A stretch of DNA of 64,000 nt from Tenacibaculum aquimarinum (lineage in GTDB: Bacteria > Bacteroidota > Bacteroidia > Flavobacteriales > Flavobacteriaceae), in assembly GCF_022478115.1 (NCBI RefSeq), contig NZ_JAKGSC010000003.1, forward strand, positions 1-64,000, given 5' to 3'. Of this stretch, positions 27,928-34,854 are shown in pieces. Each line of letters begins with the position of its first letter. Positions within the stretch are counted from its first letter, which is position 1. Made by a program: the position numbers and the translations under genes. The notes below the pieces were generated by a model. It did no database searches. It was given only the letters and a program-made list of their open reading frames with translations, and was not told where the DNA came from.

Positions 27928-28099
27928 TACAAAAGCTAGTTTTTTGGGTGGTATTTTCTTTTCTTCAGTAGTAAATATTGGTGTTGAAGATTTTATCACT
28001 ACCAGTATTTTAGCTATTGTTGGCGCAACAGTTAGTTTTTTTGTTTCAATTTTTTTGAAATTTTTATACGAAAAGCTTAAAATTAAACTCAAAAAATAG
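27917..28099 (+). CDS. Very small membrane protein, last gene of the cassette
   Basis: The start is placed at the ATG at 27917 (MDHNTKASFLGGIFFSSVVN), which overlaps the preceding gene by 11 bp; upstream in-frame ATGs would lie deep in that gene. The 60-residue product has two hydrophobic segments and a lysine-rich end (YEKLKIKLKK). Its role is unknown; with the previous gene it may form a two-component membrane pair. A strong terminator follows at 28163-28226. Confidence 0.6.
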   Translation: MDHNTKASFLGGIFFSSVVNIGVEDFITTSILAIVGATVSFFVSIFLKFLYEKLKIKLKK

Positions 28100-28162
28100 T
28101 TTTGGAACTACAAACCCAATAACATTAATTTTAAAAGAGAAACGAAAAAAGCCTAAAAAAAA

Positions 28163-28226
28163 GGAAAGAGAAAGCAGAGAACACCAAGCACGCTAGTGCT
28201 TATCTTTGTTTTCTCTTTCCTTTTTT
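28163..28226 (+). terminator. Large terminator after the four-gene cassette
   Basis: GGAAAGAGAAA (28163-28173) pairs with TTTCTCTTTCC (28210-28220) and is followed by TTTTTT. An inner hairpin AAGCAC/GTGCTT (28186-28201) closes the loop. Confidence 0.8.
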
Positions 28227-28307
28227 CAATAATAAATGTTAACTCTTTTCGGGGTAAAGTGATGTAGGTGGAAGTAATTATTGATGTTAGGGTTGGAAAA
28301 AATAAAT

Positions 28308-28339
28308 AAAGTGCATTATGATAATAATGTGCTTTTTTT
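28308..28339 (+). terminator. Hairpin with T-tract just before the structured RNA region
   Basis: GTGCATTAT (28311-28319) pairs with ATAATGTGC (28324-28332), with two G-U pairs, flanked by AAA and a run of seven T. It may be a second terminator or the first element of the structured region. Confidence 0.6.
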
Positions 28340-28945
28340 ATGCGCTGTGTTGAGGTGGGTAAATGTAAAGAGTGATTCCCTGATAAGGGATTGAACGAAT
28401 GAAATGCATCCTACCACAGACACTTGGCAAACATTAATAATTGCTGTAACCTACACCGTTGAATGGGTGGTGGGGAAAAGAGGCATCTAATGTTTGTTAA
28501 CGAAATGAAACAAGCAAATACTTGAGATAAGGAAAACTTGGACTTAACGATGGTTTTGTACAGTTTGAATGAGGTAACGAATATTTAATTTTATATCTAA
28601 TAATTCATTTGTACTGTTGTTCAATATTAGTACTAAATAATGTTGATAGTTCGAAATTGTGCGCTGGAAAAGAAGATATTTTACATAATGGCGTTATAGT
28701 ACAGAAAGTGAATGAATGCTGCTATAACTGCACGTTATGTAAATATAGCTTGGGATAGCGTTTAAATTATTAGCTTTTGGCAATGTGCAGCTCTTTGCAG
28801 TTGTGTAATGAGGCACGAATGAAACAAGCTGTAATGTGCTGCATAAGTGTGGCAATTTAAACGCTATAAAGGAATGGCGAGGGGAACAAACTAAAAGACA
28901 GAGGATTTTGAGGAACGAAAAAACTGGGTTTTAGTTTGTGGGGAA
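28340..28945 (+). ncRNA. Candidate large structured non-coding RNA
   Basis: About 600 nt without a plausible coding frame folds into long stems: 28347-28359 with 28410-28423; 28428-28436 with 28488-28496 (perfect 9 bp); 28560-28572 with 28605-28617; 28621-28629 with 28638-28646; 28683-28704 with 28719-28740 (about 20 bp with small bulges); 28755-28768 with 28854-28867 (perfect 14 bp); 28886-28896 with 28929-28939 (perfect 11 bp). The G-U pairs in these helices occur on the plus strand only, which sets the strand. TGAGG-x(0-2)-ACGAA motifs recur at 28570, 28809 and 28909. Base composition is more G-rich than the neighbours. Exact ends and promoter are unknown. It could be a GOLLD/ROOL-like phage-associated RNA class, or new. 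Confidence 0.7.
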
Positions 28946-28946
28946 A

Positions 28947-29987
28947 TTATATAGCTGCTTTATGGTGCAAATCAATACCTTCAATTTCATAAACTTGTGT
29001 TGTTTTACAATTTAATTTTTCAGGATTAAAAATTGCCAAATTATATCCTTCAGAATATAAGGAACTTTGATATTCTACACCATCAAAACCTAATGATTTA
29101 ATGAACTCTGAAATATATTGAGTAGGAATATAATCTAATTGTTTATCTAACTTACGAATTGGTAATGAAATTTCTTTTTGTAATGTTTGAATAAAAGGAA
29201 CATAAATTAAAAAATCTTCAATTGCTTCATTTTCTGACCAAGGAATTGGATCATCTTTTGGATTCCTTAAATTTAAAATTTTTAAATCTTCTTTTAACTG
29301 AAATTCGCCAACAGTTACATAATCAAAGAGTGAAGCTCTTGTTTCATATAAAGATGTTTTAAGTGTATCTGCAACATATAAATAAGAAATACCTTTAGGG
29401 TTTGCTCTACCTCCAGTAGTAACTTCTTTTGGTGGATTACCCATTTTATCTGGCGCAAAACCTTTCTTGTCTGAAATACGACAACGGTAAAATATTCTTC
29501 CTTTTTTAATTTCTTTATAAAAACTTTCGTGCTCAAAAAAATTGGCTAGTTTTTTTAAATCTATTGTATTTTGAATGTGGTAACGATTTGTATATTTTAT
29601 TTCTTCTTTAAAATCTTCCCAAATACCGTGAATTTGATTTGTTTCAGAGAGTAATTCTATCTTAATTTCAGAAGATACGTTACTATTAAATAATTCGGTA
29701 ATATCTTCCATTTCATCAATAAAAATTGCTTTAAATAGTTCTTTGGAATCTTCAACTATATCTGTAGTAAGGTTAAAATCTTTTTTTAAAGATTGTGCTA
29801 TATCTTGATTAGAGTTAGCATCTACAGCGTATAAGGACAAGAAATTTCTAAAAAAAGGAATTAACTCTCTAGCTGTATAAATAGATACATTTGTTGATTT
29901 ACAAAAATTACAGTTACCAACTCTATCATCTGCATTTATTATACTAATGATATAATCACTAGTAAAACAGTTTACACAACAATTCAT
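28947..29987 (-). CDS. RES-domain protein with zinc-finger N-terminus (toxin-type NAD+ phosphorylase)
   Basis: The 346-residue protein starts with a zinc-finger pair, CVNC (residues 4-7) and CNFC (about 26-29), followed by a helical region. The C-terminal RES domain runs from about residue 160: RIFYRCRISDKKG, then GGRANPKGISYLYVADTLKT, LYETRAS and a later serine-containing stretch, YQSSLYSEGYN. RES domains of toxin-antitoxin systems cleave NAD+ by phosphorolysis; the architecture resembles RES proteins with the HEPN/RES N-terminal domain. It is the last gene of a three-gene operon, 2 bp after the sce7725 gene, which suggests an effector role. Confidence 0.8.
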   Translation of the reverse strand: MNCCVNCFTSDYIISIINADDRVGNCNFCKSTNVSIYTARELIPFFRNFLSLYAVDANSNQDIAQSLKKDFNLTTDIVEDSKELFKAIFIDEMEDITELFNSNVSSEIKIELLSETNQIHGIWEDFKEEIKYTNRYHIQNTIDLKKLANFFEHESFYKEIKKGRIFYRCRISDKKGFAPDKMGNPPKEVTTGGRANPKGISYLYVADTLKTSLYETRASLFDYVTVGEFQLKEDLKILNLRNPKDDPIPWSENEAIEDFLIYVPFIQTLQKEISLPIRKLDKQLDYIPTQYISEFIKSLGFDGVEYQSSLYSEGYNLAIFNPEKLNCKTTQVYEIEGIDLHHKAAI

Positions 29988-29989
29988 AA

Positions 29990-30925
29990 CTAAATGTTTT
30001 TAATTACTAATTCGATGTGATTCATAATTGACAATTTTTTTAAAGTGCCAAGACCAGGAAAATGACCTCTTTGGTGCAAATCTCGAAAAGTATTTACTGC
30101 ATTTGTTTGTATATCTTGTTGGTTACACCAAGTAACTAACTTGTGAATAGCTTCAGAAAATTTACCACCAATATCTGATACATCACCATTAGAGTCAGAC
30201 ACAAAATGTTTTACTCTTATTCTATCATTACCATCTATGTAAGATAAATGTATTGCCACAGCTCTTGGTAAAAATCCTGAATCGGAATAATTATCTCCTA
30301 TTGTAAGAAAATCACCAAAACCAACAAAACCATCTTCTTGATAATATTTGTATTCTTCAGAAAAGCTGCTTTCTAAATCAAGATAATCTGCATTTTTAGG
30401 CATTTCCTTAAAATAATCATCTAGTGATACTCGCGTGTTTTGATCAAACTCTCTATAATATCTTCTACTTGTTTTAGAGAAGTAAATTAAGTTATAAACG
30501 ATATTAAGATTTGTAGTAAGTAATTCTATATTATTACCGGAAACTTCAGAATTGTGAATTAAGGTAACACCATTAAAATTAAAATTCAAAGCACCTATAA
30601 AATCAATAAATGTTTGGATATTTCTTTCGGATTTATCATCCATAATAACAGCTAATTGGAAGTTCTCATAGCCTTGTAAACTTTCTGAAACTACATCAAT
30701 AATTTCTTGATGCTTTCCTTTTAAATCGCCAACTCTAGGGTTTATAATAATATTAAAATTAACATTTTTAGAAGCTAATTCTTTTAATGTTGATTTAAAA
30801 GTTGATGTGCTTTTAACTGGTTCTATTACTGGTGAAGTTTTTAATATATCATCTGAAAATATCGAGCATAAATCTCTTAATGCGATTAATTCAAATTGTT
30901 TACCTCTAACATATGGGAAATACAT
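29990..30925 (-). CDS. sce7725 family protein
   Basis: The 311-residue protein begins MYFPYVRGKQFELIALRDLC, the hallmark start of the sce7725 family, which is related in pattern to beta-family proteins (opening Y-P-x-L-K/R-G-K-x-x-E-x-x-A). The rest is an alpha/beta fold with LAVIMDDKSE and late FRDLHQRGHFPGLG. The biochemical function is not known. It overlaps the sce7726 gene by 40 bp and lies 2 bp before the RES gene; sce7725 and sce7726 families are named for being neighbours, so they likely work as a pair. Confidence 0.8.
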   Translation of the reverse strand: MYFPYVRGKQFELIALRDLCSIFSDDILKTSPVIEPVKSTSTFKSTLKELASKNVNFNIIINPRVGDLKGKHQEIIDVVSESLQGYENFQLAVIMDDKSERNIQTFIDFIGALNFNFNGVTLIHNSEVSGNNIELLTTNLNIVYNLIYFSKTSRRYYREFDQNTRVSLDDYFKEMPKNADYLDLESSFSEEYKYYQEDGFVGFGDFLTIGDNYSDSGFLPRAVAIHLSYIDGNDRIRVKHFVSDSNGDVSDIGGKFSEAIHKLVTWCNQQDIQTNAVNTFRDLHQRGHFPGLGTLKKLSIMNHIELVIKNI

Positions 30926-31791
30926 ACTTTGCTTTTTTGGGATAAAAAATTATCTAACTGTTGGTATTCATTATCAGAAAAGTTTAAAGAATAACATATA
31001 TGTTTTAATGCTTCTGGAATTTGTCTTTCTTTAAAACTTTCTGGGTTAGAAATATTTCTAAATTTTAATTTTTGAATTACTAATTTTTGAAATTCTAAAA
31101 TATCAATCTTTTTTGACAACTTAAGACATTCTCTGAATATTTGTGTATTAGGTACATTTGGCACAACATTAAAATATGATTTAATTATACTTAAATATTC
31201 GTCTTTTCTTAATGTTTTAAATAATGTTTCGTGGTTAAAAACTGATTGATTTACTTTTGCTTCTTTTAAAGTTTTAAGTGCATTTCTATTAGTTAATTCA
31301 ATAATACCAATATTAGAATTGTAATATTTTGTCAATAAATTAGGAATGTGTTTAGAGCTTGTTACAATGTAAATTTTATCAGCAAATTTCTCATAATCTG
31401 ATATTTGTTTATCTAATTTCTCTAAACCATCAAGCTCTGTTTTTATTTCATAAATACGAGCTTCACCATTTAAAAGCACAAAATCTGCAATAGAATTACC
31501 TACTTTAAATTCATTTAAAGCAATGGTATTTTTAAGACTATATTTTTTAATTAAAAGCTTGTTTATTAGTACGTTTTTATAGACATATTCATTTTTATAA
31601 ACCTTTAATAATGATTTATAAATTTGATTAAACACCTCAAGATTAGTAGTATTCTCATTAATTTTAGCATATCTGTTTATACGATAAAATGTATCAAAAT
31701 AATTATCTTCTCTTACTATTTTTTTAAAATTAGAGGCAGAAAATATTTGAGCTAAACTTCTTATTTGGGTAATGTCGCTAGTTTTGTCCAT
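30886..31791 (-). CDS. sce7726 family protein, PD-(D/E)XK nuclease-like
   Basis: The 301-residue protein carries the sequence GNSIADFVLLNGEARIYEIK, in which the D and E-x-K spacing matches a PD-(D/E)XK nuclease core, followed by TELDGLEKLDKQISDYEKFA. The N-terminal part is helical, and a C-terminal helical tail is seen. Family sce7726 is uncharacterised; a nuclease activity is inferred from this motif only. It is the first gene of the operon with sce7725 and the RES-domain gene. Confidence 0.78.
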   Translation of the reverse strand: MDKTSDITQIRSLAQIFSASNFKKIVREDNYFDTFYRINRYAKINENTTNLEVFNQIYKSLLKVYKNEYVYKNVLINKLLIKKYSLKNTIALNEFKVGNSIADFVLLNGEARIYEIKTELDGLEKLDKQISDYEKFADKIYIVTSSKHIPNLLTKYYNSNIGIIELTNRNALKTLKEAKVNQSVFNHETLFKTLRKDEYLSIIKSYFNVVPNVPNTQIFRECLKLSKKIDILEFQKLVIQKLKFRNISNPESFKERQIPEALKHICYSLNFSDNEYQQLDNFLSQKSKVCISHMLEVNNLN

Positions 31792-31820
31792 TATTCAACA
31801 AATTTACAAATTTCATTAAG

Positions 31821-31841
31821 AAGTCGTATAATTAACGACTT
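31821..31841. repeat. Short hairpin upstream of the sce7726 operon
   Basis: AAGTCGT (31821-31827) and ACGACTT (31835-31841) pair perfectly across 7 nt, in the 120-bp gap between the sce7726 gene and the ATPase gene. The T-tract is on the plus strand, so it is a poor minus-strand terminator; an operator is possible. Confidence 0.35.
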
Positions 31842-31911
31842 TTTCTGTTATAGATTTAAAACACGTCTATTTACTTATTATTGTTTTCAATATTTAAAAG
31901 CTATTAAAAAT

Positions 31912-32574
31912 TTAACCACGTTTGTCTTTACTGCTTGAATCGAAACTTATTAAGTTAAACATTTGTCGCATTCTGGAACGTACACGATTACCATATCTTT
32001 CTTCTAATTCTTGTGCATTGAGATTGGTTGTAGCGTGAGTTCTTATTTTTCTTTTTAGGAATAAATCGTAACGAGATAAAAGAATTTCTCCCATTACATT
32101 ACAATCTTTACCAAAATGACGACCAGTTGATTCAACACCTAAATCATCAAAACAATAAAAACTACTATTACCATATTCTTCAATAGTTTTGTAACCAATA
32201 TTATTAAATGCGAATGTGATATTTCTAGCAGGAATTAGTTCATACGGTTTTTGATGTGGTACCATAAACCTTAATAATTTCATTAAGCTTGTTTTACCAC
32301 AACCTACTGGGCCAGATAATAAAATACCTTTGTATGGATCTATTTCTAATTTTTTGCAAGCTTCAAAATCACTTATAAAATAGACACATAGTTTATATAA
32401 AATAACCTCATCTTCTTCATAGATTTTAAAGTTTTTACCAAAGAGCAGTTTTCCTTTTGCATCAAGATAAATTAATATTTTTTTGAAATCGTATGAAATA
32501 TTATTGTTATTAAATTCTCCTAATTGGTATTGAACACCTCCTTCTTTTATAATATGTGGTTGTATCTTATTCAT
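31912..32574 (-). CDS. DnaC/IstB-like ATP-binding protein
   Basis: The 220-residue AAA+ protein has Walker A GILLSGPVGCGKTSLM, Walker B SFYCFDDLG, sensor 1 THATTNL and a conserved arginine region YGNRVRSRMRQM. This is the pattern of DnaC-like helicase loaders encoded by phages, plasmids and integrative elements of Bacteroidetes. It follows the winged-helix replication-type gene by 48 bp, so the pair probably drives replication of the excised island; no transposase is linked, which argues against an IstB role. Confidence 0.8.
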   Translation of the reverse strand: MNKIQPHIIKEGGVQYQLGEFNNNNISYDFKKILIYLDAKGKLLFGKNFKIYEEDEVILYKLCVYFISDFEACKKLEIDPYKGILLSGPVGCGKTSLMKLLRFMVPHQKPYELIPARNITFAFNNIGYKTIEEYGNSSFYCFDDLGVESTGRHFGKDCNVMGEILLSRYDLFLKRKIRTHATTNLNAQELEERYGNRVRSRMRQMFNLISFDSSSKDKRG

Positions 32575-32622
32575 AGTTTTAGATAGTGAGTTACTGAAAT
32601 AAGCGCCGTATGACGCAAAGCG

Positions 32623-33288
32623 TTATAAAGGCTCATTGTAGTTTTTGTTTTTACTTGTCTTTAGGTTGTCTTGATTTTGGCTAACTGCTTTTTGACTTAT
32701 TTTTGTTTTTATTTCTTCAGCTTTTAGCATCCAATTTTTAGCAGTAGCTTGCCAATTGACAATTTTTGTTTTGCCTCCTACTTTCCAACCAATACCTTGA
32801 TAATGATTAAAAAATTTTTGAGCTTCAATTATTGGCCATTTTTCTTTTTTAAAAAAAGTAATAACATCATTTTCATTTTTTGGCTGGTCAAGTTTATTAA
32901 TGTTTTTATTAGTTTGTATATGTTTATTATTAGATACCAGTGCTTGTCCGTTTATAGGATTGTATGAGTCCATAACTTGTTTATAACTTGTCTCAAAATT
33001 GAACATCTTTATTTTGCTTCCCTTAAATGGATTGTGTGATGGATAGTAAATAATATACTTCCAATGATTTAGCTCTTTAATACATTTATGATATGTTGAT
33101 TTAGAGCCTATCTTTGAAAAGCTCATTACTTCTTCTCGATTGATATAAAATTCGTCTAAAAACCGATTGTTATTCCATATTTGGAATAATGCTATATATA
33201 AACTTATATGTGTTGGATTTAAACGGTTGTCTTTAGAGAATTGAATAAATACACCTTTTAGGTGTTTTATATAATTAACTTTTTGCAT
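32623..33288 (-). CDS. Winged-helix replication-type protein
   Basis: The 221-residue protein has an N-terminal winged-helix-like part (FSKDNRLNPTHISLYIALFQ, then FYINREEVMSFSKIGSKSTYHKCIKEL), a low-complexity polar linker, and a C-terminal segment with GIGWKVGGKTKIVNWQATAKN, a pattern found in the C-terminal region of phage and plasmid replication proteins. A replication-initiator or primosome role is inferred, supported by the adjacent DnaC-like ATPase. Confidence 0.65.
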   Translation of the reverse strand: MQKVNYIKHLKGVFIQFSKDNRLNPTHISLYIALFQIWNNNRFLDEFYINREEVMSFSKIGSKSTYHKCIKELNHWKYIIYYPSHNPFKGSKIKMFNFETSYKQVMDSYNPINGQALVSNNKHIQTNKNINKLDQPKNENDVITFFKKEKWPIIEAQKFFNHYQGIGWKVGGKTKIVNWQATAKNWMLKAEEIKTKISQKAVSQNQDNLKTSKNKNYNEPL

Positions 33289-33321
33289 AGAATAGGTGTT
33301 TTAGCTGCACTTAAAGTGGCA

Positions 33322-33600
33322 TTAAAACTTGTTGTGTATTCTATTGTCTTGCATTACTTTTTGAATATCATCATAATCGTAATAAATAACACCACCAACT
33401 TTAGTGTATGGTAACGTTCCGTTAATTCGTAAGTTTTGTAATGTACCTGGTGAAATACTTAACAGGTCGCGAACTTCTGGTGATTTTAACCATTTTTTAG
33501 TGGCTAAACCTGTTTTGTTATTGATGATTGTTTTAATACCTTCTAATAATTCTAATTTGAATTCGTGAAGATCTTCGGTTGTAATAATTGTTGCTGCCAT
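33322..33600 (-). CDS. Helix-turn-helix (MerR/excisionase-like) protein
   Basis: The 92-residue protein contains KKWLKSPEVRDLLSISPGTL and QNLRINGTLPYTKVGGVIYY, the winged helix-turn-helix of the excisionase/MerR-like group widespread in Bacteroidetes mobile elements. It likely controls excision or expression of the replication genes 33 bp downstream. The palindromes at 33777 and 33903 are candidate operators for it or for RteC. Confidence 0.8.
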   Translation of the reverse strand: MAATIITTEDLHEFKLELLEGIKTIINNKTGLATKKWLKSPEVRDLLSISPGTLQNLRINGTLPYTKVGGVIYYDYDDIQKVMQDNRIHNKF

Positions 33601-33776
33601 AGTAAACGATTTAAGTTAAAAACAGCTACCACATCAAACTTTCGTTATCAATGGCAGCTATTAAATTGATTTAATTCACGAGTTAGAATGTTTTTTTCAA
33701 ATAGGTATTCGTGAATCTGTGATTTGACTTTCGTTTAGCAAATATGAAGTGAATTATTGAGTGTTTTTCACAAGTT

Positions 33777-33793
33777 ACACCCAACTTGGGTGT
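33777..33793. promoter_or_regulatory. 17-bp palindrome, candidate operator copy 1
   Basis: ACACCCAACTTGGGTGT is a palindrome around one central base. It is the exact reverse complement of the copy at 33903-33919 and lies about 180 bp upstream of the HTH gene. Confidence 0.5.
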
Positions 33794-33862
33794 TTTTATA
33801 CGCTCATATTTAATGAGTTACATTGATTTGTTTTAATGTTTTACTTGTAAAACATAGGCAAT

Positions 33863-33899
33863 AAAAAAGAGCAAATACTATGATAATTATTTGCTCTTT
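33863..33899 (-). terminator. Terminator after rteC
   Basis: AAAGAGCAAATA (33866-33877) pairs with TATTTGCTCTTT (33888-33899), with an A-tract at its left giving a U-tract on the minus strand. Confidence 0.75.
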
Positions 33900-33902
33900 A
33901 AA

Positions 33903-33919
33903 ACACCCAAGTTGGGTGT
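33903..33919. promoter_or_regulatory. 17-bp palindrome, candidate operator copy 2
   Basis: ACACCCAAGTTGGGTGT is the reverse complement of the copy at 33777-33793 and abuts the rteC stop codon. Confidence 0.5.
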
Positions 33920-34765
33920 TTATTCATCAGATTCTAGCATTTTATCTACTAAAGACTCTTTTAGTTTATCAATGAATTTTGTTTGATTTATTTTGCGTGA
34001 ACGGATTTCTAAAAAAGTTCTGTAATAATCGCCCAAACTAACGTTAAACATTTGTTCGCAAATTAAGGCTACCTCTTTAATATCTGCTGTTCCACTATTT
34101 ATTACTCCAGAACTATGAAGTGCATAAATGAGTTCTATTAAATCTGTTTTATTACCTGTCCAAAATAATTTTGATTGCTTTTGAAAAGCGTTATAATTTG
34201 CTTCCATACCATTGTTATTTTCAAGTTTATCAATTTCAGTTTTTAAATAAATTATTAGCATATCATAAGCAAGAATTGTGGCTACAGTAGAATCGTGGCT
34301 TGTAGAAAATTTATCATCTGCGAAAAAAGAAAGAGAATCTGGAAATAAACGAATATTAGCTTTTCCTCTTATAAAATATTCGTTATCCAAAAAAGTAGCA
34401 CCTCGTCTATAATAATGATAAAACTCTAAATTATCATTAAAATAATTTTGCAACCTATCTATATGTTTGTTAAAATACTTTACTTGAGATTTGTTACTAC
34501 TTCTTGGTCTTTTACTTTCAATACTAAATAATTTCACATAATAAATTAATTTACTAAAAACTTGAGGCTTAATATTTTTGAAAAAATAGATTTCATCAGA
34601 AGTTGATGCTGATTTTCGTTTTAACAAAAGTTCTCTTATTTGTTCAAGAGCTCTTTGAGTTACCTTAATACCCTCTTCAGACTTCTCTAAAACGCCTTCA
34701 ATTTCTTTTTCTAAAAAATCTAAATTAGAATCTAATTTTTTTACTATTCTTTCAATTTTTTTCAA
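33920..34765 (-). CDS. rteC: RteC domain protein
   Basis: The 281-residue helical protein has a coiled-coil-like N-terminus (MKKIERIVKKLDSNLDFLEK) and the RteC-domain core with YRRGATFLDNEYFIRGKANI, FADDKFSTSHDSTVATILAY and a C-terminal WTGNKTDLIELIYALHSSGV followed by NVSLGDYYRTFLEIRSRK. RteC of CTnDOT activates excision genes of the element. A role in controlling excision of this island is inferred. It is the boundary between the mobility module and the metal genes. Confidence 0.85.
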   Translation of the reverse strand: MKKIERIVKKLDSNLDFLEKEIEGVLEKSEEGIKVTQRALEQIRELLLKRKSASTSDEIYFFKNIKPQVFSKLIYYVKLFSIESKRPRSSNKSQVKYFNKHIDRLQNYFNDNLEFYHYYRRGATFLDNEYFIRGKANIRLFPDSLSFFADDKFSTSHDSTVATILAYDMLIIYLKTEIDKLENNNGMEANYNAFQKQSKLFWTGNKTDLIELIYALHSSGVINSGTADIKEVALICEQMFNVSLGDYYRTFLEIRSRKINQTKFIDKLKESLVDKMLESDE

Positions 34766-34854
34766 CTTACAGTAGTTATGAGGACAATAAATCTGGTTTG
34801 TTTAAAAATACTTTACTTTAAAAAAATTAAAATAAATACAATGACTTTAATTAT

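Larger units (their letters stand above)
33601..33919. other. Regulatory intergenic region of the island
   Basis: About 319 bp without a gene, between the HTH gene and rteC. It holds two 17-bp palindromes in opposite orientation, a terminator at 33863-33899, and an inverted pair ATTCACGA/TCGTGAAT in the 33674-33716 stretch. The promoter of the HTH-replication group must lie here. Confidence 0.6.

Noticed and set aside
28340..28945. Group II intron, retron or type III antitoxin RNA as explanation of the structured region
   Set aside because: No reverse transcriptase or interrupted gene is present, no short tandem antitoxin repeats precede the RES gene, and the RNA strand is opposite to that gene.
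31912..32574. IstB transposition helper from an IS21 element
   Set aside because: No IstA-like transposase or terminal repeats lie nearby; the neighbouring replication-type gene favours a DnaC-like role.
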